From: JALZEG01 sp046263255 | GTDB lineage: Bacteria; Actinomycetota; CADDZG01; WHSQ01 | Direction: 5' to 3' | DNA length: 64,000 nt | Assembly: GCA_046263255.1 (NCBI GenBank) | Contig: JBHELD010000041.1 | Location: 16,998 to 80,997 of the forward strand | Shown here: piece after piece, positions 45,745-53,664 of the stretch | How positions within the stretch are numbered: position 1 is the first letter of the stretch | How the letters are laid out: each line of letters begins with the position of its first letter | Position numbers and translations under genes: made by a program | Notes under the pieces: model-generated | The model's database searches: none | Told to the model about the DNA's origin: nothing | Seen by the model: the letters and a program-made list of their open reading frames with translations, nothing else

Positions 45745-46140
45745 CTAGAAAGCGCCTCGCTGGCGCATCACCACGAAGCGGTAGTAGGCGCCGGCGATCG
45801 CGAGGCCCAGGAGCAGGAGGGCGGCGAGAGCCAGCCGCGCCATCTGGTAGGTCCACGGGGGACCCGTCTCGGTCGCGGCCTCCCCGGACTCGTCCGCACC
45901 CGCGCCCGTCTCCGCCTCCGGCTCGTCCTGCCCGCCCGACTCCGGGTCGTCGCCCTCGTCGCCTTCGGAGGTCCCGCCCTCCTGCTGCTGCGAGCTCTCC
46001 TCCGGGCCGATCTCGCCCTCGTCTTCGCCCTCGCCGACGTCCTGCGCGAGGACCCAGCCCTGCCCGGGCGCGGCAGACGCGACGCCGGTCGCACAGAGGA
46101 CGAGTCCGAGCGCAAGGAGGACCGCAAGCCGTCGTCGCAT
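45745..46140 (-). CDS. Small acidic exported protein with C-terminal membrane anchor
   Basis: 131-aa protein: signal peptide (about residues 1-23), a Glu/Asp/Gly/Gln-rich low-complexity linker (about 35-90) and a C-terminal membrane helix (about 95-120) with a short basic end (YYRFVVMRQRGAF). It resembles a wall-spacer tethered to the membrane. No family is recognised. It precedes the DUF2342 gene by 16 bases and may be co-transcribed with the tilS cluster. Confidence 0.65.
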   Translation of the reverse strand: MRRRLAVLLALGLVLCATGVASAAPGQGWVLAQDVGEGEDEGEIGPEESSQQQEGGTSEGDEGDDPESGGQDEPEAETGAGADESGEAATETGPPWTYQMARLALAALLLLGLAIAGAYYRFVVMRQRGAF

Positions 46141-46206
46141 GTCCTACAGGGCCTTTCCACGAGGGACGTGGAGCAAACGCGCCGTCAGGATAGCGTCCCC
46201 GCGCGC

Positions 46207-46243
46207 CGGGATCCCGCACGGATTGGGAGGCGGCGGGATCCCG
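46207..46243. terminator. Hairpin downstream of the small Zn-ribbon gene
   Basis: Perfect 11-pair stem CGGGATCCCGC with its complement around a 15-base loop; each arm is itself a near-palindrome (CGGGATCCCG). It follows the stop at 46265 on the minus strand. Confidence 0.5.
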
Positions 46244-46264
46244 AGCCGGTAAAGCGAGACGGCG

Positions 46265-46468
46265 TCAGGCGGAGCCGGCCGCCGGCTTCCGGCCGCGCAG
46301 GCGGGGGACCCTCATGTCGGCGTGGGCCCAGCACTTGTCCCTGCGGTTGTAGGTCGATAGGCGCGTGTCGCATCCCTGGACCGAGCAGACCCTTCCTTCC
46401 GGAAACTTCTGAGAGGCTCTCGGAAGAGCCTGGGGGCGGGAGCCGCGTATCGCGTTCTCTTTTCCCAT
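46265..46468 (-). CDS. Small Cys/His zinc-binding protein
   Basis: 67-aa protein with VCSVQGCDTRLSTYNRRDKC and WAHADMRVPRLRGRK: a C-x4-C ... C-x2-H arrangement (residues about 28-51) consistent with one zinc-binding site, followed by a basic PRLRGRK tail. Similar short proteins with a CSxxGCxTxLSxYN core occur in actinobacteria, without assigned function. The ATG at 46468 has a GAGAGGAGC ribosome site. It is divergent from the MgtE-type gene. A nucleic-acid-binding or adaptor role is only a guess. Confidence 0.65.
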   Translation of the reverse strand: MGKENAIRGSRPQALPRASQKFPEGRVCSVQGCDTRLSTYNRRDKCWAHADMRVPRLRGRKPAAGSA

Positions 46469-46626
46469 GGGTGCTCCTCTCGGGGAGGGCCGGGCTAAAT
46501 GCCTCGGGCAGTCTCAGGCGCCGCTGCCAAAGCCCACCAATGCACGAAACCTGGCACCCTTCCAAGCTTGTTGATCTCGTCCACTATTCGTACAAACGCC
46601 GGTTCGTGGTTTGGAGTTCCCCCCAA

Positions 46627-48018
46627 ATGAAGAAAGACGACGGATCGGCACGCCGATCGGCCAAGGAGCGCCGCGACGCCTCCCGGAGGCGGCCGCAGCT
46701 CCGGTGGCCGGGCCTGCCGCTGCGGTGGTTGGGACTGCTCGTCCGTGGCCTCGTGGGGCCACCGGCGCGGGCCGTCCGGGGAACGGCCCGCAGGGTCGCC
46801 GACCCCGCGCGCCAGGTCGCCGACCACTTCGCGTCCGAGCGCGTGACGGTGAAGCAGGGGTTCGTCGCGGTCTTGATCGCCAGCCTCACGTCGTTGGTCG
46901 CGGGGCTCACGCTCGCCGGGATGAGCCATCGCATCGACGAGGTCGACGGTCTCTTCGTGCTGATCCCGGTCTCGATCGGGATGCGCGGGAACATCTTCGG
47001 AGCGCTTGCCGCGCGGCTCGGCACGTCGATCCACACGGGTCTCTTCGAGGTGTCGCGGGACCGGGAGGGGGCGCTGCGACAGAACGCCTACGCCGCGACG
47101 CTGCTGACGGTAGCGACGTCGGTGACCATGGGCCTGCTCGCGCGCGGAGTCGCAGGGCTCCTCGGGCTCGAGACGGTGTCCGCCCTCGACTTCATCGTGG
47201 TCGCTCTCGTCGGGGGTCTGCTCTCGTCGGCCGTCGTGCTCGGCGTCACGATCTTCGTCTCGATAACGTCCTACCGGCGTGGGTGGGACCTCGACTCGGT
47301 CGGCGCCCCGTTGATCACGGCGATCGGCGACGTCGTCACGCTTCCGTGTCTGCTCGCCGCGTCGTACCTCGTTCACATCCGCGTGGTGACGGCCGCGCTC
47401 GGGGTGGCCGCGCTCGTCGCGGGGACCGCGTCGCTCCTTCTGGGATGGACGTCGTCCCGCACCGTCGCGCGCCGGATCGTGCGCGAGAGCTTTCCCGTGC
47501 TGTGCATCGCGATCGTGCTCGACGTTCTCGCGGGGACGGTCGTGGAGCCGCGCGTGGACGAGGTGTTCCTGCGTTTCTCGGCGCTGCTGATCATCGTGCC
47601 GGGGTTCCTCGAGAACACCGGCGCGCTCGGCGCGATCCTCGCAGCACGTCTGGGGTCGAAGCTGCACCTCGGCGTCGTGACGCCGACACGGCGCCCCGAC
47701 CCGGCCGCCCTGCTCGACGGCACGATCGTCCTGGCGCTGGGGATCACCGTCTACGTCGTCACGGCGCTGGCGACGCTGGGGCTGGCCGAGGCGATCGGCG
47801 CCGCGTATCCCGGCGCGCTCCGCTTCGTCGCGATCGTCATCACGGGAGGCGTCCTGGCGACCGTGGTCGCGGCGGTCATCGGCTACTACGCGGCCACGAC
47901 GACGTTCCGGTTCGGGTTCGACCCCGACAACCACACGATCCCGCTCGTCACGAGCGGGATGGATCTCATGGGGGTCATCTGTCTCGTGGTAGCGCTCGTT
48001 GCGTTCGGAGTAGCCTGA
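46627..48018 (+). CDS. mgtE: MgtE/SLC41-type divalent cation transporter
   Basis: 463-aa membrane protein with a basic N-terminus (about residues 1-75) and two tandem MgtE-like membrane domains. Each repeat has a conserved core: LIPVSIGMRGNIFGALAARLGTSIHTG (about 120-146) and IIVPGFLENTGALGAILAARLGSKLHLG (about 320-347), matching the P-x-x-x-x-x-x-G...G.R.G signature of SLC41/MgtE. The N-terminal CBS/N domains of classical MgtE are missing. Likely a Mg2+ or other divalent cation channel. It is followed, 24 bases later, by the PhoU/TrkA_C gene, presumably its regulator. Confidence 0.85.
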   Translation: MKKDDGSARRSAKERRDASRRRPQLRWPGLPLRWLGLLVRGLVGPPARAVRGTARRVADPARQVADHFASERVTVKQGFVAVLIASLTSLVAGLTLAGMSHRIDEVDGLFVLIPVSIGMRGNIFGALAARLGTSIHTGLFEVSRDREGALRQNAYAATLLTVATSVTMGLLARGVAGLLGLETVSALDFIVVALVGGLLSSAVVLGVTIFVSITSYRRGWDLDSVGAPLITAIGDVVTLPCLLAASYLVHIRVVTAALGVAALVAGTASLLLGWTSSRTVARRIVRESFPVLCIAIVLDVLAGTVVEPRVDEVFLRFSALLIIVPGFLENTGALGAILAARLGSKLHLGVVTPTRRPDPAALLDGTIVLALGITVYVVTALATLGLAEAIGAAYPGALRFVAIVITGGVLATVVAAVIGYYAATTTFRFGFDPDNHTIPLVTSGMDLMGVICLVVALVAFGVA

Positions 48019-48042
48019 AGTCGTAAAGGGGGAGTAGCGGAA

Positions 48043-49239
48043 GTGGACTCAGAAGGTCCCAGAACCGTCAAAGGGCTCCTGGCGGAGATCAAGGACTCGT
48101 CGGAGCTCATGATCGACCTCGCGTACGCAGCCGTCTTCTTCGGCGACAAGGACCTCGCGAAGGAGGTCCGGCGGCTCGAGGACCGCATGTTCGAGCACCT
48201 GCACCAGCTGCGCAAGCTGGCGATCCTCGCGGCGCGGAGCCCCGAGGACGCGGAGCACATGGCCGGCGTCCTCGAGATCGCGTCCGCCGTCGAGAAGATC
48301 GCCGACGCCGCGGAGGACATCTCGCACGTCGTGTCGTCGGGGCTCGGGATCAACGACGACCTCCTGAGAGATCTCAGGCACTCCGACGAGATCATCTCCC
48401 GCATCAAGGTGCGCGAGGGGTCGCGGTCGGTCGGCCAGTCGTTGCGCGCGCTCAACCTTCCAGTCGAGATCGGGATGTGGGTGATCGCCTGCAGACGCGG
48501 CGGCGACTGGGACTTCGACCCCGGCTCCGATTACGTCATCGCGTCGGGCGACGTGCTGCTCGTGCGGGGGCCGGAGGACGGGGTGCGGCTCGCGCGGGAG
48601 ATCGCCGGCGCGCCCTCGCTTCCCGAGCCTCCGGAGCCGCCCGAGATCGTGATGTCGGACCTCGATCGCGCGGTGGACCTGCTGGTCGAGATGAAGAACT
48701 CGGCGGAGGTCGCCGTCGGGCTCGCGTACTCGGCGCTGCTGTTCAACGACCAGGCGCTCGCGGCGGAGGTGAGCAACCTCGAGGCGCGCTCGGACGCGAT
48801 CCACGACGAGCTCGAGTCGTGGGTCCTGCGGAGCGCGCTCGAGGCGCGGAACCCGGACGAGCTGAGGGGGTTGCTCCGCCTCGCGAGCGCGTCCGAGACG
48901 ATCTTCGACTCGGCGCGCGAGATGACGAGGCTCGTCGAGAAGGGCGAGGAGCTGCATCCGGTCATCGCGGCGGCGCTGGTCGAGTCGGACGAGTTCGGCC
49001 ACGAGACCGTCGTGGGCCGCGGGTCTGCGGCGGACGGGCGCTCGATCAAGGAGCTGAGCGTCGAGACCGAGACGGGGATGTTCGTGCTCGCGGTGCAGCG
49101 CGGCCGCCGCTGGACCTACCGGCCGAAGCCCCGGTTCGTCTTCGAGGCCGGCGACCGCATCATCGCGATCGGCCCGGCCGAGGGCGGCGAGGAGCTCGAC
49201 GCGCTCGTCGGGATGCAACGGGAGCTCGCGGAGGCCTAA
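48043..49239 (+). CDS. Tandem PhoU-TrkA_C domain protein
   Basis: 398-aa soluble protein with an internal duplication: PhoU-like helical domain (about residues 8-105), TrkA_C (RCK_C) domain (about 118-180, with PVEIGMWVIACRRGG), second PhoU-like domain (about 208-305, starting SDLDRAVDLLVEMKNSAEVAVGLAYSAL) and second TrkA_C (about 320-392, with ETGMFVLAVQRGRRW). TrkA_C domains bind small ligands or transporters. It lies 24 bases after the MgtE-type transporter, a pairing known from other prokaryotes, which suggests it gates or senses for that transporter. Ligand unknown. Confidence 0.85.
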   Translation: MDSEGPRTVKGLLAEIKDSSELMIDLAYAAVFFGDKDLAKEVRRLEDRMFEHLHQLRKLAILAARSPEDAEHMAGVLEIASAVEKIADAAEDISHVVSSGLGINDDLLRDLRHSDEIISRIKVREGSRSVGQSLRALNLPVEIGMWVIACRRGGDWDFDPGSDYVIASGDVLLVRGPEDGVRLAREIAGAPSLPEPPEPPEIVMSDLDRAVDLLVEMKNSAEVAVGLAYSALLFNDQALAAEVSNLEARSDAIHDELESWVLRSALEARNPDELRGLLRLASASETIFDSAREMTRLVEKGEELHPVIAAALVESDEFGHETVVGRGSAADGRSIKELSVETETGMFVLAVQRGRRWTYRPKPRFVFEAGDRIIAIGPAEGGEELDALVGMQRELAEA

Positions 49240-49296
49240 GTCCGGGCCCCGCAGGGCATAGTTACAGCCGCCGGAACCTCGCAGCGGAGGAGAGCA

Positions 49297-49578
49297 GTGG
49301 CCAGGAAGAAGCGCCAGCCCGACGGGTCGCCGACGCAGAAGCCGTCCGTCTTCCAGACGGTCGGAGCGATGATCGCCGGCATCCTCGCGGCGAAGCTCGC
49401 GACCTATCTCGTCACCACCGCCTGGCGTCTCGCGACGCGCGAGGAGCCGCCGCAGGTCGACGAGGCAGTCCCGATCAAGAAAAAGGCTGCATGGCTGGCG
49501 CTGATCGGCGCGGCGACCGGGGCGGCGCGTCAGGCCGCGAGGGACGTCGTCAAGCCCCCGAACGCCGGCCCCGCCTAG
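49297..49578 (+). CDS. DUF4235 small membrane protein
   Basis: 93-aa protein with a hydrophobic segment (about residues 22-45, AMIAGILAAKLATYLVTTAW) followed by a R-x-x-PP motif and a second weak segment (about 65-83, WLALIGAATGAARQAA), the layout of the actinobacterial DUF4235 family. The GTG at 49297 follows a GGAGGAGAG site. Its end overlaps the convergent PH-domain-like gene by 29 bases. Function unknown. Confidence 0.8.
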   Translation: MARKKRQPDGSPTQKPSVFQTVGAMIAGILAAKLATYLVTTAWRLATREEPPQVDEAVPIKKKAAWLALIGAATGAARQAARDVVKPPNAGPA

Positions 49579-50101
49579 GGGCGGGAGCACCGCCGCGAGC
49601 CGCTCGCGCCCGCTCTATCGCGGCGCACAGCTCCTCCGGTCTCTGGGACCCGATCAGCACCGCGTCGCCTACCGCCGGAGTCATCAGCACGCCGCGCTCC
49701 CCGCGCATCGTGTAGCTCGCCTGCTTCACCCTCCGCCGGCGCGACAGAAGGCCGCGCGGGCGCTCCGGATCGTTCCAGCCGTGCCCTCCGAACCGGGCGG
49801 GGTCGTACGTCGAGGGCTTGCACGACGCCACGTCCTCGATCCGCCAGGTCTTGTACCGGAACGGCCCCTTGTGCACGTTGAGGAAGCGTGGCGTCACGAC
49901 CGTCGTGAGCCGGTCGAAGACGTAGGAGCCGACGGCGACGAGGACCAGCCACGGGAGCAGCGCGGGTGCGAGCTTGCTCGCCGGCACGTCCGAGACCGCG
50001 GTGATCACGAAGAGCGATCCGGCTCCCGCGGCGAGGTTCAGCGGCAGCGTCCAGCGCGACCGCTCCTGGCGCTCGGTGAACAGGACCTCGTTCGCCTGCA
50101 T
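49550..50101 (-). CDS. Membrane protein with PH-like domain (unknown function)
   Basis: 183-aa protein with two membrane segments (about residues 19-39 and 47-65), then a soluble C-terminal part with YKTWRIEDVASCKPSTYDP and RGVLMTPAVGDAVLIGSQRPEELCAAIERARA, resembling bacterial PH domains (the final helix following GSQRPEEL). The ATG at 50101 is preceded by no strong ribosome site; the frame continues upstream without homology. Convergent with the DUF4235 gene, overlapping its end. Confidence 0.65.
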   Translation of the reverse strand: MQANEVLFTERQERSRWTLPLNLAAGAGSLFVITAVSDVPASKLAPALLPWLVLVAVGSYVFDRLTTVVTPRFLNVHKGPFRYKTWRIEDVASCKPSTYDPARFGGHGWNDPERPRGLLSRRRRVKQASYTMRGERGVLMTPAVGDAVLIGSQRPEELCAAIERARAARGGAPAPRRGRRSGA

Positions 50102-50594
50102 GCGGACGAGCGTAGCGATCGAGACGCCGCCGGCGCTCCTCGGCGACGGCTCGGGAGGCGCGGTCGCGGGGTACAGCGCCTCTCGTGCCGTCACATGGCC
50201 GGCACTTTCGGGGTCGTCTGCCAAAACCGGGGGTCCTTGCCGGAGCCTTGGGGCCCTTGGGGGGCACGGCTGCTGCTCCGGCGGCTCTCGTCCCGAGGAC
50301 GGTGGCCGGCCTGCCGTTCTTGTTAGGTCGCTAACTGACCGGCTTTCCGAAACGAGATCGAGTGGGAGCGAGTGGGAGCGCGAACGAGGCGACGGAGAGA
50401 TGGCGCAGGCGCGGCAGCGCTGCTTCGTCCTTCGCACAGTGAGTAGGAGGTCGACGTGCCCGATCCAGATGATCCGACCTATCCAGAGATCCTGGGCATT
50501 CCAGTCAATGCGCTGAGGAGACCTCAGGCGATCACCTTTCCGGTAACGCCTTCCGGGCTGGGCGCGCCACGATCCCGAGATCGGGATGCCGAAG

Positions 50595-50616
50595 GTCCGC
50601 GCGGCTTCGCGCGGAC
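50595..50616. other. Hairpin in the element remnant
   Basis: Perfect nine-pair stem GTCCGCGCG with its complement around loop GCTT; an ATCCCG/CGGGAT hairpin lies just before it at 50572-50587. They lie 40 bases beyond the integrase remnant and could be its terminator or part of an old attachment region. Confidence 0.45.
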
Positions 50617-50656
50617 GGATCGAGTACCGGCTGCCCCCGCCGACCCCGAGCAAGTC

Positions 50657-50870
50657 CTAGACCCGCCGAGCGTCACCGCCGCGCGGTTGATGCGCAGCAA
50701 GCATCTGGTAGATCCCCGACGCGATGAGCGGTCCCCGCAACCCGAGCCAGAGTTCCGGCGCGTCCGCGTGCGGGTGAGACGCCCTCGCACGTATGTAGCG
50801 GTCGAGGTCGCGGCGCGTCGCGCGGCCGAACGGCAGGACATTCTCGCGGCCGATGCGATCAGCGTCTGAG
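50657..50870 (-). pseudogene. Tyrosine recombinase/integrase remnant
   Basis: The minus-strand frame ending at 50657 reads ENVLPFGRATRRDLDRYIRA (50845 onward), then RASHPHADAPELWLGLRGPL and IASGIYQML, unmistakably the LPFGRKTA...LDRYLR.R..HPHA...LWLG.RG.LT.SGI.QML part of XerD-like phage integrases, between the first catalytic Arg and the HxxR motif. The N-terminus and the HxxR...H...Y part are gone, and it ends in a stop after ARRV. It lies about 230 bases from the 3' end of tRNA-Thr(CGT), the classical insertion site. Confidence 0.78.
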
Positions 50871-51077
50871 GGCGGCCGCTCGCGACGTGCAGGCCCCAGG
50901 AGCGAGAGAGCGTGCGGATATCCCCACGTGGGCGGCGGTCGGAGCGGTCGTGTGAGGAGTCAAGCGGGTCCCATGGTGGCCTCTCCGGGACATACGCTGT
51001 AACGAACGGGTCGGCCAACGGCGTGCTGACGGCCGCAGAGGTTCCGAATCTGTATTCGTGCAGGTCACACGGCTAAG

Positions 51078-51150
51078 AGCCGGGGAGGGGAATCGAACCC
51101 CTGACCTATTCATTACGAGTGAATCGCTCTGCCGTCTGAGCTACCCCGGC
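51078..51150 (-). tRNA. tRNA-Thr (anticodon CGT)
   Basis: 73-base cloverleaf: acceptor GCCGGGG/CCCCGGC, D-arm GCTCAGACGGCAGAGC, anticodon stem ATTCA/TGAAT with loop CTCGTAA (anticodon CGT), T-arm AGGGG TTCGATT CCCCT. No CCA encoded. A -10-like TAGACT lies 11 bases upstream (51167-51162 minus). An integrase remnant lies just beyond its 3' end. Confidence 0.95.
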
Positions 51151-51187
51151 GGGAAGGCGCAGTCTACCCGGGGTCGTCCTCGGCGGG

Positions 51188-52456
51188 CTACCCCACCGCC
51201 GCCAGCAGGGCCTCCAGAGCCGGGATGTCGTGCAGGTACTCGACTTCGTAACGCGACCACCACCACGGCGCGCTCTCCGGAGCCCGCGAGACCCCCGCCG
51301 CGGAAGACGCCCTCGTATCCGTCTGCTCGCAGCTCACGTACGCCTCGCCGTTCGTGCACTCGTCGACCAGCGGTCCCCCGTCGAGACGATCGTCGCCCAT
51401 GCCTCCGTCGAGGAAGTCGTTGCCCGGCCGGTAGTCGCCCCAGGCGAAGACCGGTTCCGCGTAGTCGCCGAAGCCGTAGTCGTTCCCGCCGCGCCCGTCG
51501 ACCTCGTCGTCGCCGAAGCCGCCTTCGAGCACGTTGGCGGCCTCGTCGCCGTAGATGAGGTCGTCGTAGGGGCTGCCGACGACGTCCTCGAAGCCCACGA
51601 TGAGGTCCGGCGCATGGAAGTGCGCGGCCTCGCGCGAGGCCGACGTCCCCGCGGCGAGATCGACCACGGCGCGCTCGAGCATCGCGATGCGCAGCCGGTC
51701 GGGGGCCTCGTCGAAGCCGCCGACGAGCGTGCTCCCGGAGAAGTCGGAGTACAGCACGTCGGGCCCGTCCTCGCCCGACACGAAGTCGCGGGAGATCGCG
51801 CCGCCGAAGAGGTAGTTCCGCCGCTCGTCGCCGCGGATCGTGTCGGTGTTCACGGACCCCGCCGCGCTCTCGATCCCCTTCAGCTCGTCCACGCCGCCCG
51901 CGCTCGACACCGCGGTCCCGAGCTCGAGGTCGATCGTGGTCGACGTGAAGCGGCCGAGGTGCCAGACGAAGTCCATCCCGTCGCCGCCGTCGATCACGTC
52001 GTCGCCGCCTTCGGCGCCGAGCCAGTCCGGCCCCGGCCCCCCCAACATGTGGTCGGCGGCGCGGTCGCGGCTCGCCGGGTCGGCCGGAAGACACGGCCCG
52101 CACCGGTCGGAGGAGAACTCCACGACGAGGTCGAGCGCTGCGCCCCCCCGGCCCGTGTCGGCCCCGCGCCCCACGGCGATCGCGTCCCTTCCGCCCCCGC
52201 CGAGGACCTCGTCGTCGCCCGCGCCGCCGCAGAGGGAGTCACCGGCGCCGAGGCCCCGGATGACGTCGTTGCCCTCGAGGCCGGCGATCACGTCGGAGCC
52301 GGACGTGCCGGTGAGGACGTCGTCGCCGTCGGTCCCGGCGATCGTCGCCCATTGCCCGAAGCATTCGGGGAGCAGCCTGGGCAGCTGCGCGTCCGCCGTC
52401 GCCGCCGTCGCGGAGACGACGAGCACGGTCGCCGCGAGGACGCGGATGGTCTTCAT
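51188..52456 (-). CDS. Secreted RTX-like calcium-binding repeat protein
   Basis: 422-aa exported protein: signal peptide (about residues 1-23), then hemolysin-type nonapeptide repeats, GTDGDDVLTGTSGSDVIAGLEGNDVI (split, about 41-66), GGAGDDEVLGGGGRD, GAEGGDDVIDGGDGMD and DDLIYGDEAANVLEGG-type blocks interrupted by non-repeat stretches. The G-G-x-G-x-D pattern forms a calcium-bound beta-roll. No enzymatic domain is seen. The ATG at 52456 was chosen for the signal peptide; the open frame beyond is a shadow of holB. Confidence 0.85.
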   Translation of the reverse strand: MKTIRVLAATVLVVSATAATADAQLPRLLPECFGQWATIAGTDGDDVLTGTSGSDVIAGLEGNDVIRGLGAGDSLCGGAGDDEVLGGGGRDAIAVGRGADTGRGGAALDLVVEFSSDRCGPCLPADPASRDRAADHMLGGPGPDWLGAEGGDDVIDGGDGMDFVWHLGRFTSTTIDLELGTAVSSAGGVDELKGIESAAGSVNTDTIRGDERRNYLFGGAISRDFVSGEDGPDVLYSDFSGSTLVGGFDEAPDRLRIAMLERAVVDLAAGTSASREAAHFHAPDLIVGFEDVVGSPYDDLIYGDEAANVLEGGFGDDEVDGRGGNDYGFGDYAEPVFAWGDYRPGNDFLDGGMGDDRLDGGPLVDECTNGEAYVSCEQTDTRASSAAGVSRAPESAPWWWSRYEVEYLHDIPALEALLAAVG

Positions 52457-52539
52457 ACCGAAAGCGTTCGATGGGAGCACCCGGCCGACCTGCCGGCGCG
52501 GCGGCCGGTTGGGGCCCGGGTCGGCGGCTGCGGCGAGCG

Positions 52540-53664
52540 CTACGCCTGCGCTGTGACCGGCGGGGGCACGAGGCGCGCCAGGTCGACGAGGGTCGCCTCG
52601 AGAGCCAGCAGCGCGTTGGCGTTGAACGCGAACGTCCCGGCGGTCTCGGCGCAGCGCGCCGCCGCGGCCACCAGGGCCGCGTCCGGGACGGGCGACGCCG
52701 CCCACGCCGCGGCCTCCGCGGCCCCCCCGGCCTCCTTGCGGGCCGCGAGCACGTCCCGGTAGAAGCCGCCGACCGTCCCCAGCGCCTCGAGAAGGACCTC
52801 CTCCTCGATCCGGCGGAGCTCGCGGCGGTGCCTCTTCGCGAGCGCGTTCCGAGCGGCCGACGTGCCGCGTCCTTCGCCCATCGCCTCGGCCAGCTCCACG
52901 ACCTCGCCCCGCTGCTCCTTCTCGCGCGCCTTGGCCGCGGCCTTTGCCTCGGCGACGACCTCCGCTGCGGCATCGAGCGCTTCGAGCGGCGAGGTCAGGC
53001 GCGCGGGGATCCCGCGCCAGAGTTCGAGGCGCGCCCGGACGCCGTCGTCGAACACCACTCGGCGCGCGCGCTCGATGTCGCCTTCCGACAGAGTCGCCGC
53101 ACGGGCGGCGTCTTCCCGCGACGCGCCCGCCTGCACGAGCGCGTCGACGATCCGCGCCGCCGGCACGGGCTCGAGCCTGACCGTCCTGCACCGCGATCGA
53201 ATCGTCTCGAGGACCTCTTCCTCGTGGTCCGAGATCAACACGAACACGGTGTCCGGCTGCGGCTCCTCGAGCGTCTTCAACAGCGCGTTCTGAGCGGCGT
53301 CGTTCATCCGGTCCGCGTCGTCGATCAGGAACACCTTGTACGCGGCCTCGAACGGCGAGCGCGCGGCCTCCGGGATCACGGTCTCCCGGATCACGTCCAC
53401 GGGGATGATCACGCCCTCGGGCTGCACTCGGTGGAGATCGGGGTGCCGGTCGCGCAACGCGCGCGCACACCCGGGACAGGAACCACAGCCGGTGCCCGGC
53501 GCGGTCTCGCACAGCAGCGCCGCCGCCATCGCGAACGCGACCGCGTGCTTGCCCGCGCCGCGGGGTCCTGCGAGCAACCACGCGTGCGCCGTCTCGCCGG
53601 CAGCGAGCTGTGCCGCGACGCGCTCGGCCGCCGGCGTCCCCTCGAAGCGGCTCCAGACGCTCAT
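52540..53664 (-). CDS. holB: DNA polymerase III delta' subunit
   Basis: Clamp-loader subunit. The 374-aa protein has a P-loop GPRGAGKHA (about residues 33-41), a zinc module CGSCPGCARAL (about 59-69) and the LIDDADRMN / NALLKTLEEP motifs (about 112-135) characteristic of delta'/tau-type AAA proteins. The ATG at 53664 overlaps the tmk stop as ATGA. The topA-tmk-holB series is conserved in bacteria. The C-terminal helical domain is Ala-rich. Confidence 0.9.
   Translation of the reverse strand: MSVWSRFEGTPAAERVAAQLAAGETAHAWLLAGPRGAGKHAVAFAMAAALLCETAPGTGCGSCPGCARALRDRHPDLHRVQPEGVIIPVDVIRETVIPEAARSPFEAAYKVFLIDDADRMNDAAQNALLKTLEEPQPDTVFVLISDHEEEVLETIRSRCRTVRLEPVPAARIVDALVQAGASREDAARAATLSEGDIERARRVVFDDGVRARLELWRGIPARLTSPLEALDAAAEVVAEAKAAAKAREKEQRGEVVELAEAMGEGRGTSAARNALAKRHRRELRRIEEEVLLEALGTVGGFYRDVLAARKEAGGAAEAAAWAASPVPDAALVAAAARCAETAGTFAFNANALLALEATLVDLARLVPPPVTAQA

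Larger units (their letters stand above)
50102..51077. other. Degraded region next to tRNA-Thr, lower GC, with element remnants
   Basis: No intact gene. It holds an inverted repeat GTTAG-GTCG-CTAAC (50322-50335), a GTG frame at 50456 with an AGGAGG site but no homology, two stacked hairpins (50572-50587 and 50595-50616) and a tyrosine-integrase remnant on the minus strand. The composition is less GC-rich than its neighbours. It reads as the scar of an integrative element. Confidence 0.55.

Noticed and set aside
46469..46626. Mg2+ (M-box) leader before the MgtE-type gene
   Set aside because: A short CGCTGCC stretch is present, but the rest of the consensus is not recognisable in 158 bases.
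50456..50869. Plus-strand open frame with a good AGGAGG site
   Set aside because: After about 25 codons it is antisense to the integrase remnant, and no domain is visible; kept only as part of the degraded region.
49579..51077. Second attachment site (duplicated tRNA-Thr 3' end)
   Set aside because: No repeat of the T-arm/acceptor sequence was found within the degraded region by eye.
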